From assembly GCF_000701685.1 (NCBI RefSeq), contig NZ_JNJO01000001.1, forward strand, positions 62,001-126,000: 64,000 nucleotides of DNA. The letters run 5' to 3'. The notes under the pieces are model-generated. The model did not search any database, was not told where the DNA came from, and saw only the letters and a list, made by a program, of their open reading frames with translations. Position 1 is the first letter of the stretch. Every line of letters starts with the position of its first letter. Position numbers and translations under genes: made by a program. This DNA is from Gemella sanguinis ATCC 700632 (GTDB taxonomy: Bacteria > Bacillota > Bacilli > Staphylococcales > Gemellaceae). Below, piece after piece: positions 42,084 to 52,452 of the stretch.

Positions 42084-43556
42084 TTAATTAGTAGAACTTC
42101 TTTCTATTTTTCTACGTTTTTTCCATGTTTTAGCTGAGAAGAATACAATTAGTGGTACTAATTCTAGCCTTCCTAATAACATAGAAAATGACAAAATAAC
42201 TTTTGTAAAATCTGGTATAGTAGAAAAGTTACTCATAGGTCCAAAGTGATTGAATGCTGGACCAGCATTACTTATTGAAGTTACGGTTAATGATATTGCA
42301 TCTTCAAAATCATTTATTTGGAATGTAACTAAGAATAATATTATTACAAAGATAAAACCAAATAAAAGTAAGTAGTTTGCTAAAGGGGTAGTATCCTTGA
42401 TAACTTTCCCATCGATTTTTAACATAATAATTTTTCTAGGATTAAGAGCCTTACTAATTGATTTTTTAGCATTCTTTATAAAGAATATTAACCTTGGTAT
42501 TTTTATACCACCTGCGGTACCTCCTGTACAACCACCAACAATCATAAGAATAAGTATTATCATTTTAGAAAATACAGGCCAAATATTAAAGTCATTATAT
42601 GTAAATCCAGTTGTTGAAACAACTGAAGCTACTGTAAAGAATACATCTAGTAAACTATGATTTGGTGTGTCGTAAGAACGATAAATATCTAAAAACATGA
42701 TTATTGATAGAATAGAAATCATTCCAAAAAACCAACGTAGTTCTTCACTTTTTAGAATTTTAAAATATTTTTTAAATATTAAAAAGTATATTAAGCTAAG
42801 ATTCATAGAGAAAATCAACATAAATGTTGCAACTACAATAGTAATATATTTACTATTGTAGTAGGCTATTCCAGCATTTCTTACTGAAAAACCACCAGTT
42901 CCCGCTGTAGAAAATGCAATATTTATACTATCAAAAATTCCAATTCCTCCAAATAGTAGTAAAACAAACAGAATAACAGTAAGCAATATATATATAGAAT
43001 ATAAATATATTGCTGTTTGTTTCATTGATGATACTACTTTACCAAAATATGGTCCAGGAACTTCTGCCTTAGCTATATGGATAGTATGTGGAGATCTAGG
43101 TAGTATAGCAACCGCAAAGACAATAACCCCCATACCACCTATAAAGTGAGTGAAACTTCTCCATAATAATAAACTTTTTTCTATAGATTCTATATCTGTA
43201 AGAATAGTAGAACCAGTTGTTGTAAAACCACTAACAGTTTCAAATAAACTATCTATGTAACTTGGTATTTCACCAGATATGTAAAAAGGAAGGGCACCAA
43301 GTAATGAGAATACTATCCAAGTTAGCGTAACTATTACGTAACCTTCTCTTTTATAAAAATCACGATCGCCATCTTTATCAGTAAAGAAATTAATTATGCA
43401 GTATGCTGAAAATGAAATAATAATAGTAATTATAAATGCAGATGTTATGTGTCGTGATTCTTTATAAATTAGTGAACATAAAGTAGGTAATAGTAGTAGA
43501 CCAGATAAAAGTTTTAACATTTTACCTAGGACATAAAAAATCATTTTATAATTCAT
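42084..43556 (-). CDS. trkH: Potassium uptake protein, TrkH family
   Basis: A 490-residue membrane subunit with about ten helices arranged as four M1-P-M2 repeats. Selectivity-loop segments SGFTTTGST, AFSTAGTGGFSVRN, VVSTTGFTYND and SISNAGPAFNHFG supply the filter glycines. The Gly-rich GGCTGGTAGGIKIPR follows. The TrkA partner gene is 2 nt upstream on the same strand, so they are one operon. Confidence 0.93.
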   Translation of the reverse strand: MNYKMIFYVLGKMLKLLSGLLLLPTLCSLIYKESRHITSAFIITIIISFSAYCIINFFTDKDGDRDFYKREGYVIVTLTWIVFSLLGALPFYISGEIPSYIDSLFETVSGFTTTGSTILTDIESIEKSLLLWRSFTHFIGGMGVIVFAVAILPRSPHTIHIAKAEVPGPYFGKVVSSMKQTAIYLYSIYILLTVILFVLLLFGGIGIFDSINIAFSTAGTGGFSVRNAGIAYYNSKYITIVVATFMLIFSMNLSLIYFLIFKKYFKILKSEELRWFFGMISILSIIMFLDIYRSYDTPNHSLLDVFFTVASVVSTTGFTYNDFNIWPVFSKMIILILMIVGGCTGGTAGGIKIPRLIFFIKNAKKSISKALNPRKIIMLKIDGKVIKDTTPLANYLLLFGFIFVIILFLVTFQINDFEDAISLTVTSISNAGPAFNHFGPMSNFSTIPDFTKVILSFSMLLGRLELVPLIVFFSAKTWKKRRKIERSSTN

Positions 43557-43558
43557 AA

Positions 43559-44929
43559 TTACCCCCTAAGAATATCATCGATATGTTCAATTTTTTGTTT
43601 GTAACTAACTATAACGACGTTATCTCCAAGTTTAATTTCATCATTACCATTTGGGAATATTTGTTTATTATTTCTAACAATAAAAGCAATAAGCATATTC
43701 GAATGAATATTCATATCTTTAAGTTTGGTACCAAGCACCTTAAGATTATTTTGCGAAACTTTAAATTCAATAACTTCTGCTTGATTATTCGCAATACGAT
43801 AGAAGTTTTCAATTTCAGAATCCTTACTACATTGTAGAGATTTACTGTATTTCGCAATAATATTACCAACTATTTCTTTTGGAGTAATATATGAATATTG
43901 CCCGATGTCTTCAGCTATTTGTTTAAGAGAAGCACGGTTTACCTTTGCTACTGTTTTCTTAATTCCAAGTTTATCCGCATAAAGGTTAATAATTATATTT
44001 TCTTCATCAAGACCAGTAAGTGAAATACAACTATCAAATGTTTGAATACCTTCTTCGATTAGAGTGTCACGATCACTACCGTCAGCCCAAATAACATCTA
44101 TTTCTGGATAAGTTTCACTAAGTTCAATAGCTTTATCTTTGTTTATTTCTATTACTTTAGTGTAAATATTAGCTTTAATAAAGAACTCGATAAGATAGTG
44201 AGCGATTTTACCTGCTCCAATAATTAAAGAAGATGTTATTTTCTTCTCAAGATTATCTTTATTTCCTAATAATTTATAGAATCTTTTTAGATCTTTATTA
44301 GCTGCAGTTATATGCACCTTATCTCCGACTTCGAAAATATAATCTCCTCGAGGCACAAAAACTTTCCCATTACTTTCAACTAGACAAACTAGAGAAGGGA
44401 AGTCTATTATTTTTTTACTATCGATTAAAGAAACACCTTTTAATATGCTATTTTGATGAATGACAACTTCTAGAATATTAAATTTATTAGCAGAAAAACT
44501 CTCTACTTTTGTAGCTGTAGGATACCTAAGCATATAAACAATCTGTTTAGCAGCTTCAAATTCAGGATTAACCATTAAATCAATCCCAAGCGAATTTTTA
44601 ATGAATTCTTTCGTTTTAGAATATTCCGGATTTCTTATACGAGCTACTGTATGTTTTGCACCCATTTGTTTAGCAGCAATACAAGAAATCATATTAATTT
44701 CATCGCTAGTAGTAACAGAGATAAACATATCAGCTTCTCCAGCACTTGCTTCAACAAGGTTATCATAGTTTGCTCCATTACCTAAAAGTCCATTTATATC
44801 ATAAGTTTCTACGAGTTTTTCTACTCTTTGTTCATTAGTATCGATTAATGTTACTTCTTCAAATGTGTTAGAAAAATCGGCACATAATAATTCTCCAACT
44901 TTTCCTCCACCAACAATTACTACTTTCAC
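43559..44929 (-). CDS. trkA: Trk system regulatory protein TrkA
   Basis: A 456-residue cytosolic gating subunit with two RCK modules. The first nucleotide fold is MKVVIVGGGKVGELLCADF with the acidic end VTLIDTNEQR. A TrkA-C region follows around 135-220, then the second fold SSLIIGAGKIAHYLIEFF and a second TrkA-C. It binds NAD(H)/ATP to control TrkH. A strong promoter (TTGACT-17-TATAAT) precedes it at 44960-44988. Confidence 0.94.
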   Translation of the reverse strand: MKVVIVGGGKVGELLCADFSNTFEEVTLIDTNEQRVEKLVETYDINGLLGNGANYDNLVEASAGEADMFISVTTSDEINMISCIAAKQMGAKHTVARIRNPEYSKTKEFIKNSLGIDLMVNPEFEAAKQIVYMLRYPTATKVESFSANKFNILEVVIHQNSILKGVSLIDSKKIIDFPSLVCLVESNGKVFVPRGDYIFEVGDKVHITAANKDLKRFYKLLGNKDNLEKKITSSLIIGAGKIAHYLIEFFIKANIYTKVIEINKDKAIELSETYPEIDVIWADGSDRDTLIEEGIQTFDSCISLTGLDEENIIINLYADKLGIKKTVAKVNRASLKQIAEDIGQYSYITPKEIVGNIIAKYSKSLQCSKDSEIENFYRIANNQAEVIEFKVSQNNLKVLGTKLKDMNIHSNMLIAFIVRNNKQIFPNGNDEIKLGDNVVIVSYKQKIEHIDDILRG

Positions 44930-44959
44930 AAAAAAAACTCCTTTTTTATAGATATGAAT

Positions 44960-44988
44960 ATTATAGAATTATTATGAGATAAAGTCAA
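44960..44988 (-). promoter_or_regulatory. trkA-trkH promoter
   Basis: Minus strand: TTGACT (44983-44988), 17-bp spacer, TATAAT (44960-44965). Confidence 0.85.
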
Positions 44989-45060
44989 CGTATAGGAAAA
45001 TAATCAAAATAAAAGGTAGAAAATTAACTTTTTTAACAACAAAATAATTAGTTATAACTA

Positions 45061-45089
45061 TAGAAAAAATAGGCTTCTTGTGATATAAT
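45061..45089 (+). promoter_or_regulatory. dnaG-sigA promoter
   Basis: TATAAT (45084-45089) with extended TGA. The -35 position reads TAGAAA at 17-bp spacing. Confidence 0.6.
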
Positions 45090-45157
45090 TATAAAAGGGA
45101 AATTTTATCGCTTTTCCATCTTGTAGTTAATAATTTTTGGTTTAAAGGAGGAGTAAA

Positions 45158-46957
45158 GTGGCAAAAATTTCTAAACAAGATATAGATTATATTTTTGAGA
45201 ATATAGATATAGTCAGTTTAGTTAGTGAGTATATAAAACTGGAAAAACGTGGACAAAACTATTTAGGTTTGTGTCCTTTTCATAATGAAAAAACTCCATC
45301 TTTTACTGTATCTCCTGACAAAAAGATTGCCCACTGTTTCGGATGCGGAAAGGGTGGAAATATATTTCAATTTGTATCATTAATAGAAAATATAACATAT
45401 AATCAAGCTATTGTTAAATTAGGTACAAGGTTGGGACTTAACTTAGAGTCAAATGATAATAAAGAAGTAAGTTATGATTTAAACAATAAGCTAGATTCTA
45501 TGTATTATGGTCACTTATTATTAGCTGACTATTATAATTATATTTTATTAAATACAAAAGAAGCACAAGGGGCTTTAAACTATTTAATAGATAGAGGCCT
45601 GTCAATAGAAACAATTAAGCATTTTAATATTGGATACGCACCTAGAGATAATAATATTGCATTAAACTTTTTTAAGTCTAATAATTTAAATCTAGATGCA
45701 ATGGTTGAAGCGGGACTACTAGGAAAAAACGATAATAATGATTACTACGATGTTTTTAAAGATAGAATTATGTTTCCAATTAAAAACAATCAAAATCAAG
45801 TTGTAGCATTTTCGGGAAGAACGATGTCACAGGATAAGCAAGTAGCTAAATACTACAACACCCACGAAACTAAAATATTTGAAAAAAGAACTGTATTATA
45901 TAACTTTTCTGATGCTCGTGCTTTTATCGCAAAAGAGAGAGAAATTGTTCTCTGTGAAGGATATATGGACGTAATAAAAGCTCATCAAAATGGAGTAAAA
46001 AATGTAGTTGCTTTAATGGGAACAAATATTGATAATAACAAATTAGTTGAAGTGTTAAATTTAGTTGATAAAGTAACACTTAGTCTTGATAATGATAAAG
46101 CAGGAACAGAAGCACAAATAGATATTGGGAATAGAATTATCCAAAAAATTGATAATGTGTATAAGCTAAAGTTTACTGGTGCTAAAGACTTAGATGAATT
46201 TTTAACTGAAAAAACATCAAAAAATAGTGAGTTTGATACACAAAGTTACGTAGCTAATAATAAAGACCATTTTATAAAGTTTAAAATAGATTATTGTAAC
46301 AATGAATCAAAATCAAATATCGAACAAAAAATAAAATTTAAAAATGAAATATTAAAAAATATTGCATTTATCGGTGATGAGTCACTAAAATATATACTTC
46401 TTACATATCTTTCAGAAGAGTTTGATATAGATAGACAAGTTTTAACTAGAGAATTAAACAAGTTCCCAACTCGTAAGTTAAGAACTACTCAAGAGTGGAC
46501 TGCACCGGAAAAACCACTTAATTTATTTAAAACTACAAATTATGATAAAAAAGTATGTAGGTTATTTAAATACTTTTTTGTGAGCCGTGCAGCATTTATT
46601 GATAATTTTACAGAGCTAGAACAATGTAAGTTTGATCAAGAAGTATTTGAAAGACTAATAGATTATTTAATTATATATTATAATAATAACTTAGATTTCA
46701 GAATTCATAATTTTATTCACAGTATAGAAAATACAGAAGACGAAGAAGTTGTCAGACTAGCAACATATATAGATGAAACAGACTTTTTGATTGAAGATGA
46801 ACCACCTAAAGAAGTCATTAGAGATTATATAGATTATTTTAAAAAACGTGAGATTTCATTGGAAAAATTAAAAGAAATGTTGAAGATTGCTATTCAAGAA
46901 ATGGACGTAGAAGCCCAAAAACAACTATTAGAACAATTAAAGAAATATAAGAAATAA
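45158..46957 (+). CDS. dnaG: DNA primase
   Basis: A 599-residue primase making RNA primers at the replication fork. The zinc-binding domain is [29 protein letters not shown]. The RNA-polymerase core has GRTM and FSDAR, then TOPRIM motifs LCEGYMDVI and LSLDNDKAG. The C-terminal helicase-binding domain is of the Bacilli type. Starts with GTG behind AAAGGAGGAG. sigA follows after 10 nt, the macromolecular-synthesis operon without rpsU. Confidence 0.96.
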   Translation: MAKISKQDIDYIFENIDIVSLVSEYIKLEKRGQNYLGLCPFHNEKTPSFTVSPDKKIAHCFGCGKGGNIFQFVSLIENITYNQAIVKLGTRLGLNLESNDNKEVSYDLNNKLDSMYYGHLLLADYYNYILLNTKEAQGALNYLIDRGLSIETIKHFNIGYAPRDNNIALNFFKSNNLNLDAMVEAGLLGKNDNNDYYDVFKDRIMFPIKNNQNQVVAFSGRTMSQDKQVAKYYNTHETKIFEKRTVLYNFSDARAFIAKEREIVLCEGYMDVIKAHQNGVKNVVALMGTNIDNNKLVEVLNLVDKVTLSLDNDKAGTEAQIDIGNRIIQKIDNVYKLKFTGAKDLDEFLTEKTSKNSEFDTQSYVANNKDHFIKFKIDYCNNESKSNIEQKIKFKNEILKNIAFIGDESLKYILLTYLSEEFDIDRQVLTRELNKFPTRKLRTTQEWTAPEKPLNLFKTTNYDKKVCRLFKYFFVSRAAFIDNFTELEQCKFDQEVFERLIDYLIIYYNNNLDFRIHNFIHSIENTEDEEVVRLATYIDETDFLIEDEPPKEVIRDYIDYFKKREISLEKLKEMLKIAIQEMDVEAQKQLLEQLKKYKK

Positions 46958-46967
46958 GGAGAAACGA

Positions 46968-48056
46968 ATGGCTAATAAAAAGGTAAAAGATTTTGAAACT
47001 ATAAAAAAAGAATTTATAGAAAAAGGTAAAAAACAAGGTGAGCTTACTCAAGAGGAAATACTAGATGCTTTATCAAAATTAGACGTTTCTTCTGAAGCAG
47101 TAGACGATTTTTACGAAGAACTAAATCGTGAAGATATTATCCTAATAAATGTTGACCAAGTTGAAGAGGAAGAGGAAGAATTAGACTTAGAAGATTTATC
47201 TGTACCAGCAGGTATTCGTACTAATGACCCTGTAAGAATGTACCTTAAAGAAATTGGTAAAGTACCACTTTTATCAAAAGAAAAAGAATTAGAATTATCT
47301 AAAATAATAGAAAATGGTACTGAAGAAGAAAAAGAGCAAGCTAAAAAAGATTTAGCAGAAGCAAACCTACGTCTTGTTGTAAGTATCGCAAAAAGATATG
47401 TTGGTCGTGGAATGTTATTCCTAGACTTAATCCAAGAAGGTAATATGGGATTAATCAAAGCCGTAGAAAAATTCGACTATGAAAAAGGATTTAAATTTAG
47501 TACATATGCTACATGGTGGATTCGTCAAGCAATAACTCGTGCTATTGCGGACCAAGCTAGAACTATTCGTATTCCAGTACACATGGTAGAAACTATTAAC
47601 CGTCTTATCCGTGTTCAAAGACAATTACTTCAAGATTTAGGTCGTGAACCTAAACCAGAAGAAATTGCTAAGAAAATGAATATGACACCAGATAAAGTAA
47701 GAGAAATTCTAAAAATTGCTCAAGAACCAGTTTCATTAGAAACACCAATCGGTGAAGAAGATGATTCACACTTAGGAGATTTCATCGAAGATAAAGAAGC
47801 ACAATCTCCAGTAGAACATGCAGCAAACGAGTTATTAAAAGAACAATTAGAAGAAATTCTTGAAACTCTAACAGACCGTGAGGAAAATGTATTAAAACTA
47901 CGTTTTGGTCTTAAAGATGGAAAAACTCATACTTTAGAAGAAGTAGGTAGTGCATTTGGAGTTACTCGTGAGAGAATACGTCAAATCGAAGCAAAAGCAA
48001 TTAGAAAACTAAAACACCCATCTAAGCTTAATAAGCTAAAAGGTTTCATGGAATAG
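46968..48056 (+). CDS. sigA: RNA polymerase primary sigma factor SigA
   Basis: A 362-residue housekeeping sigma factor. Region 1.1 is acidic. Region 1.2/2 has [51 protein letters not shown] and [30 protein letters not shown] (regions 2.3-2.4). Region 3 and region 4 ([22 protein letters not shown] ... [19 protein letters not shown]) follow. It reads the TTGACA/TATAAT promoters seen throughout the window. Confidence 0.98.
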   Translation: MANKKVKDFETIKKEFIEKGKKQGELTQEEILDALSKLDVSSEAVDDFYEELNREDIILINVDQVEEEEEELDLEDLSVPAGIRTNDPVRMYLKEIGKVPLLSKEKELELSKIIENGTEEEKEQAKKDLAEANLRLVVSIAKRYVGRGMLFLDLIQEGNMGLIKAVEKFDYEKGFKFSTYATWWIRQAITRAIADQARTIRIPVHMVETINRLIRVQRQLLQDLGREPKPEEIAKKMNMTPDKVREILKIAQEPVSLETPIGEEDDSHLGDFIEDKEAQSPVEHAANELLKEQLEEILETLTDREENVLKLRFGLKDGKTHTLEEVGSAFGVTRERIRQIEAKAIRKLKHPSKLNKLKGFME

Positions 48057-48064
48057 GATTTTAA

Positions 48065-48104
48065 AGAATAATGACCATCCCAGAAAAGGGGTGGTTATTA
48101 TTCT
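48065..48104 (+). terminator. Hairpin after sigA
   Basis: 17-bp stem between 48065-48081 and 48088-48104 (AGAATAATGACCATCCC with two wobble pairs), 6-nt loop. No good T-run follows, so it may be a terminator or an mRNA-stabilising 3' hairpin. Confidence 0.6.
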
Positions 48105-48239
48105 AAATATAATTATTTTATTTTATATTATATATCTTCTTTAATTATATATTTTTTATTGTATTTATATTAGCATAAATATAGATTTTTTATGATAATT
48201 GTGGTATAAATATATATAACAAAGAAAGAAAGTGAGGAA

Positions 48240-48386
48240 GTGAATAAAAGGAACAGATTTAATAGAAAAATAAGTAACTTTCTTTTATTCATATTATATA
48301 TTATGAGAAGTGAAAAAATACAAGAGACAATACTAATTCTAGGAATTATAGCTACTATAATCTCAATAATTCTAATGTTTGTATAA
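48240..48386 (+). CDS. Small membrane protein (48 residues)
   Basis: A GTG-started frame: a basic N-terminus (MNKRNRFNRKIS), a hydrophobic patch (NFLLFILYI), then a clear C-terminal membrane helix (TILILGIIATIISIILMFV). GAGG lies close to the GTG. An internal ATG at 48303 would give only the 27-residue helix part. No family recognised. It ends 10 nt before a small HTH gene, so the two probably form one unit. Confidence 0.5.
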   Translation: MNKRNRFNRKISNFLLFILYIMRSEKIQETILILGIIATIISIILMFV

Positions 48387-48396
48387 AGGAAGCGTA

Positions 48397-48582
48397 ATGG
48401 AGAAGATAATTAAAGAAATAGAAGATTTATTTAATAGTAACTTAACTGACTATCGAATTGCAAAAGATACTGGTATTGCTTTAAGTATGATTCAAAATTA
48501 TAGAATCGGCAGTAGAAAGATTGAAAATATGACGCTAAAAACTGCAAAAAAACTATTTGAATATGCAAAAAGTTTAAAATAG
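48397..48582 (+). CDS. Small helix-turn-helix DNA-binding protein
   Basis: 61 residues. The helix-turn-helix LTDYRIAKDTGIALSMIQNYRIGSRKIENMTLKTAKKLFEYA has the XRE/phage-repressor style of a short HTH with R-x-G before the third helix. There is no other domain. A frame extends to 48379, but the ATG at 48397 follows AAAGGAAG. It is paired with a small membrane protein upstream. A regulator role is inferred, and an orphan mobile-element remnant is possible. Confidence 0.75.
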   Translation: MEKIIKEIEDLFNSNLTDYRIAKDTGIALSMIQNYRIGSRKIENMTLKTAKKLFEYAKSLK

Positions 48583-48602
48583 CAATTTAAGATAAGATTA
48601 AA

Positions 48603-48632
48603 GGAGATGGTTTATTAACCATCTCTTTTTTT
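48603..48632 (+). terminator. Terminator after the HTH gene
   Basis: GAGATGGTT (48604-48612) / AACCATCTC (48617-48625), then seven T. Confidence 0.9.
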
Positions 48633-48659
48633 ATAGTTATTAAGATATGACAATAATAA

Positions 48660-48688
48660 AAAACCCAGTATCAGATTGATACTGGTAA
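48660..48688 (-). terminator. Terminator after the rhodanese gene
   Basis: CCAGTATCA (48665-48673) / TGATACTGG (48677-48685). On the minus strand it is followed by GTTTTTTATT. Confidence 0.85.
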
Positions 48689-48694
48689 AATAAA

Positions 48695-49081
48695 TTATTT
48701 TTTTGTTTTAAGATTTTCTTTCCAATCTTGAAGACCATTTTTTAACATGTAAATGTTAGTATAACCATTTTTCTTAAGAGTTAATGCAGCTCTAGGAGCT
48801 AATGTTCCGTTTTTATCGCAAAGATAAATAGGTTGGTCTTTTCTTAATGAAGAGTAAAGGAAGTTAAATTGTGAACTAGGCATATTTCTAGCTCCATTAA
48901 TATGTGCATATTTGAAATCTTCTTTTTCTCTAACATCGATTAATTGAACTTTTCTAAGATTTTTTCTAAATTCTTCATATGGCAGTTTAGTAACGGCATT
49001 TCTAATTCTGAAATAATTAAATAATCCAACTGCCCCAAAAATAGCTAGTATTATTAAACTTGATACTAAAAATGATGACAT
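48695..49081 (-). CDS. Membrane-anchored rhodanese-like protein
   Basis: 128 residues. An N-terminal membrane helix (about 3-24) is followed by a single rhodanese domain: RKVQLIDVREKEDFKYAHINGARNMP, the active-site loop YLCDKNGTLAPRAA with one Cys, and the terminal GLQDWKENLK. The loop is of the short single-domain sulfurtransferase type. The sulfur acceptor is unknown. A monocistronic unit facing its own terminator. Confidence 0.9.
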   Translation of the reverse strand: MSSFLVSSLIILAIFGAVGLFNYFRIRNAVTKLPYEEFRKNLRKVQLIDVREKEDFKYAHINGARNMPSSQFNFLYSSLRKDQPIYLCDKNGTLAPRAALTLKKNGYTNIYMLKNGLQDWKENLKTKK

Positions 49082-49223
49082 GGTATACTCCTTTGCTAAT
49101 ATTGTTTATAATAACAGAATTATACCATAATTTGTAATTTTATTCAATATTGATTATAATATGATAGAAGAAATCTTTACTTATAACATTTACATAATAA
49201 TATAATAAGAAAGTTGAGAAAAA

Positions 49224-49979
49224 ATGATAACATCAGTAACTAATAAAAAAATAAAAGAGATTCATAAATTAAAAGAAAACAGAAACATAAAAAAATACAA
49301 GAAGTATTTAATAGAAGGTATACATCTAGTAGAAGAAGCATTAAAGTCAGATTTAGTAGAAGAGATAGTAGTATCAGAGAACTTTACTAACTCAAAAGTA
49401 TTTGACAACTTCTATGGTGAAGTAACTATAGTATCAGAAAATGTCTTTAAATCACTTACTGATACAGTAACTACACAAGGAGTAATAGCGGTATGTAAAA
49501 TAGAGAATAAACAACTAGATATTTCTAAATATAGTAGAGTTCTAATATTAGATCAAGTACAAGATCCAGGTAACTTAGGAACAATAATTAGGACTGCAGA
49601 TGCATTTTCTTTTGATTGTATTATTTTAGGTAAAGGTACAACTAGTATTTATGGACAAAAAGTTATACGCAGTACACAGGGAAGTAACTTTCATATAGAT
49701 TGCTTTGATAATATAGATATATTGGATGTTATTCCAGAAATGGAAGACTTTGATTTATACGCTACTTCGTTAAAAGGTGATAAATATTTAGAACAAATAG
49801 ATAATGTAGGGGAAAAAGTAGCTGTTATTTTTGGTAATGAGGGTTCTGGAGTATCAGAAGACATACTTGATAAAGTAAATAATTTACTCAAAATAAACAT
49901 GACAGGTAAAGCAGAAAGTTTAAATGTGGCAGTGGCAGCAGGTATAGTCATGCATTATATTGCAACTAAATGCGAATAA
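49224..49979 (+). CDS. SpoU-family RNA 2'-O-ribose methyltransferase
   Basis: A 251-residue SPOUT enzyme. An N-terminal substrate-binding domain (NKKIKEIHKLKENRNIKKYKKYLIEGIHLVEEAL) is followed by the knotted SAM domain with motif 1 LDQVQDPGNLGTIIRTADAF, motif 2 VIFGNEGSGVSEDI and motif 3 SLNVAVAAGIVMHY. Closest to the YsgA group acting on rRNA, with the exact site unknown. Monocistronic. Confidence 0.92.
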   Translation: MITSVTNKKIKEIHKLKENRNIKKYKKYLIEGIHLVEEALKSDLVEEIVVSENFTNSKVFDNFYGEVTIVSENVFKSLTDTVTTQGVIAVCKIENKQLDISKYSRVLILDQVQDPGNLGTIIRTADAFSFDCIILGKGTTSIYGQKVIRSTQGSNFHIDCFDNIDILDVIPEMEDFDLYATSLKGDKYLEQIDNVGEKVAVIFGNEGSGVSEDILDKVNNLLKINMTGKAESLNVAVAAGIVMHYIATKCE

Positions 49980-50050
49980 AAAATTTACTAATTTCTCTAA
50001 GTATGTTATCATTGTAGTTGTGAGAAAAATATTAAGAGAGGTGAAGAATA

Positions 50051-51004
50051 ATGATAAAAACAATAGCAGTAGATAAAAGAGGAGATATTCTAACTGATGT
50101 AAGTCTGCAAAGGCTCAAAGATCAAGATATAGCATGGTTCTGGGTCGACTTTGACCAACCAACACGTAGCGAAATTAATCTACTTTCAACATTCTTCAAG
50201 TTCCACGAACTTTTAATTGAAGACTGTTTAACACTTTTACAAAGACCTAAAATAGAAATTTCTAGACAACAAATATTCTTAGTGTCACATGTATTAAAAA
50301 ATCTTGATGATGACTACGAAACTATTAATATGTTTGTTGGAAAAAATTATATTGTAACATTCCACCTCTCTCACATAAGATATGTTAACAAAATTGTCCC
50401 AAAAATTTTACAACGTGGATCACAATATTCACCCCTTCACGTTATGCATATGCTAGTTTCAGAAATAGTAGAAGGATATATTCCAATCATTTCTAAAATC
50501 GAAAATCGTCTTGATGAGATTGAAGAATCTGACTTCTATAAATCAGGAAGTAAGATTATGGATGAGGTTTTTGAGCTAAGAGGAGATCTATTAAAATTAA
50601 GACGTGGACTACGTCCAATGCGAGAAGTAATACATAGATTTTTAGTCTCAAGACGTGTAGAAATGACTGATAACGATAGAAAATATTTCCATGATATTTA
50701 TGATGACTTAGTTCAACAGACTGAGATTATTGAAGCAAATAGGGAATTAGCCAGTGATATCAGAGAGAACTTTATGACATATAACTCATTGAAGTCTAAT
50801 AATATTATGATGACCCTAACGGTTATATCTACTATTTTTCTTCCATTAACCTTCATAGTTGGACTTTATGGAATGAACTTTAAATATATGCCTGAATTAG
50901 AATGGGAATACGGATATTTCTTAATCTGTGCAATAATGCTTCTAATTGCAATAGGTATGTTGTGGGTATTTAAGAAAAAAGGATGGTTGGATATGTTTAA
51001 ATAA
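50051..51004 (+). CDS. corA: CorA-family divalent cation transporter
   Basis: A 317-residue pentameric channel for Mg2+ (or Co2+/Ni2+). A large cytosolic alpha/beta domain and a long stalk helix (about 165-250) are followed by two C-terminal membrane helices. The pore signature YGMNF (GMN) follows the first helix, and the tail is KKKGWLDMFK. AGAGAGGTG precedes the ATG. No M-box riboswitch is apparent upstream. Confidence 0.95.
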   Translation: MIKTIAVDKRGDILTDVSLQRLKDQDIAWFWVDFDQPTRSEINLLSTFFKFHELLIEDCLTLLQRPKIEISRQQIFLVSHVLKNLDDDYETINMFVGKNYIVTFHLSHIRYVNKIVPKILQRGSQYSPLHVMHMLVSEIVEGYIPIISKIENRLDEIEESDFYKSGSKIMDEVFELRGDLLKLRRGLRPMREVIHRFLVSRRVEMTDNDRKYFHDIYDDLVQQTEIIEANRELASDIRENFMTYNSLKSNNIMMTLTVISTIFLPLTFIVGLYGMNFKYMPELEWEYGYFLICAIMLLIAIGMLWVFKKKGWLDMFK

Positions 51005-51027
51005 CATATTGACCAAAAGGAAGATAT

Positions 51028-51234
51028 ATGAATATATTCAAACTAACAGTACTATTTATAATGATACTTCTTTCTAATTTTGCTTTATTAAAAGTTGATT
51101 TTGGAAAATTTTTCAAAAAAAATAGTACAAAAGAAATAAAGATTTTTGTAAGCATACTGTCTCTAGCTTTGGGATTTGTTAGCTATATGACAATTATAAC
51201 TATCTATGAATTGTCACTGAATCTATTTAAGTAA
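51028..51234 (+). CDS. Small two-helix membrane protein
   Basis: 68 residues with two membrane helices (about 2-20 and 43-63) joined by a basic loop (VDFGKFFKKNSTKEIK). It resembles the DUF1146-type small proteins of Bacilli in size and layout, but that assignment is tentative. It lies 24 nt after corA and 19 nt before the AI-2E family gene, with AAGGAAG before its ATG. Confidence 0.7.
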   Translation: MNIFKLTVLFIMILLSNFALLKVDFGKFFKKNSTKEIKIFVSILSLALGFVSYMTIITIYELSLNLFK

Positions 51235-51252
51235 AAGTAGAGAGGAGTACAT

Positions 51253-52413
51253 ATGTCAGAAAAAATAAAAAAAGAATTAGAAAAGAATAAAAAGCTTATA
51301 GAATTAGAAGATTCTAGAGAAGACAAGTTTCTAGAATTTATTGGCGGGAAGTTAATTTTATATATTTTAACTATAGTTATTTTACTAGGTATCGCTATAT
51401 ATTTATATACTGAGATTTCATATATATTTACACCGATAAATGCAATAGTTTCTAGTATTATTGCACCTGTTATCCTAGCTTATGTATTTTACTATATATT
51501 AAATCCATTAGTTAATCTATTTTCGAAAAAACTACCTAGATTTGCTAGTAGCTTACTTGCTATGTTAGTAGGGTTTGTTGTTATACTAGTAGTTATTATA
51601 GGTATGGTACCTATAATTGTAGAACAAACACAAACATTGATCATTTCAATACCTAAATATATAGAGATGGTTAGAGATTATTTAGATGCATATTCAGATA
51701 ATGCATATATGCAAGTAGTTATAGAGTATATAAATAATAATTTAAATACTTCAAAAATGAGTTCTGAAGCTGTAACTATTGCAACATCGGTTGCACAGGG
51801 AGTTGCTTCATCATTATCAGCTACAGCGACTATATTAATGACAATGCCTTTTGTATTATTCTTCTTACTAAAAGATGCATCTAATTTCAATGAATATTTA
51901 GTTAGTTTATTACCGAAAAGATTAAAAAAACCAGTTGCTGATACTATTGATCAAATAGATAATAAAGTCGGGTCTTATATTCAAGGGCAAATGCTAGTAT
52001 CACTTTGTATAGGAGTAATGTTATATATTGGTTATACTATCATAGGGCTACACTACGGTTTCTCATTAGCAACGATTGCAGCATTCTTAAGTATAGTACC
52101 TTATATAGGGCCAATTATAGCTATAACACCGGCAATGTTAGTTGCTGCATCAACAAGTTGGGTAATGGTTGTAAAAATGCTTGTAGTTTGGGGGATAGTT
52201 CAATTCCTAGAAGCAAATATTATTTCTCCAAATATTATGGGTAAAAGCATGGATATGCACCCACTTACAGTTATTTTTGTAATTTTAATTGGTGTTAATA
52301 TTGCAGGGGTAGTTGGAGCAATCTTAGGTATTCCAGTATACTCAATCTTAAAAGTGCTTGGTTCTAAAATCCAAGAGGCTGTAACAGAAAGATATAACAA
52401 ATATTATGATTAA
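51253..52413 (+). CDS. AI-2E family transporter
   Basis: A 386-residue membrane protein with about eight helices in the PerM/YdiK/TqsA arrangement: two N-terminal helices, IVSSIIAPVILAYVFYYILNPLV, a soluble domain (about 125-180), and the C-terminal block KVGSYIQGQMLVSLCIGVM, LATIAAFLSIVPYIGPIIAITPA, FLEANIISPNIMGKSMDMHPLTVIFVILIG. The family includes AI-2 exporters and Na+/H+ antiporters, and the substrate cannot be told by eye. A strong terminator follows. Confidence 0.9.
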   Translation: MSEKIKKELEKNKKLIELEDSREDKFLEFIGGKLILYILTIVILLGIAIYLYTEISYIFTPINAIVSSIIAPVILAYVFYYILNPLVNLFSKKLPRFASSLLAMLVGFVVILVVIIGMVPIIVEQTQTLIISIPKYIEMVRDYLDAYSDNAYMQVVIEYINNNLNTSKMSSEAVTIATSVAQGVASSLSATATILMTMPFVLFFLLKDASNFNEYLVSLLPKRLKKPVADTIDQIDNKVGSYIQGQMLVSLCIGVMLYIGYTIIGLHYGFSLATIAAFLSIVPYIGPIIAITPAMLVAASTSWVMVVKMLVVWGIVQFLEANIISPNIMGKSMDMHPLTVIFVILIGVNIAGVVGAILGIPVYSILKVLGSKIQEAVTERYNKYYD

Positions 52414-52418
52414 AAGAA

Positions 52419-52452
52419 AAAACCTTAGAACAAAGAGTTCTAAGGTTTTTTA
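52419..52452 (+). terminator. Terminator after the AI-2E family gene
   Basis: 13-bp stem AAAACCTTAGAAC/GTTCTAAGGTTTT (52419-52431, 52437-52449) plus T. Confidence 0.9.

Noticed and set aside
43583-43837. 84-residue plus-strand frame opposite trkA
   Set aside because: Antisense shadow with no ribosome site and no recognisable domain.
48397-48582. HTH gene as evidence of a prophage or integrative element
   Set aside because: No integrase, attachment repeat, phage structural gene or base-composition step nearby.
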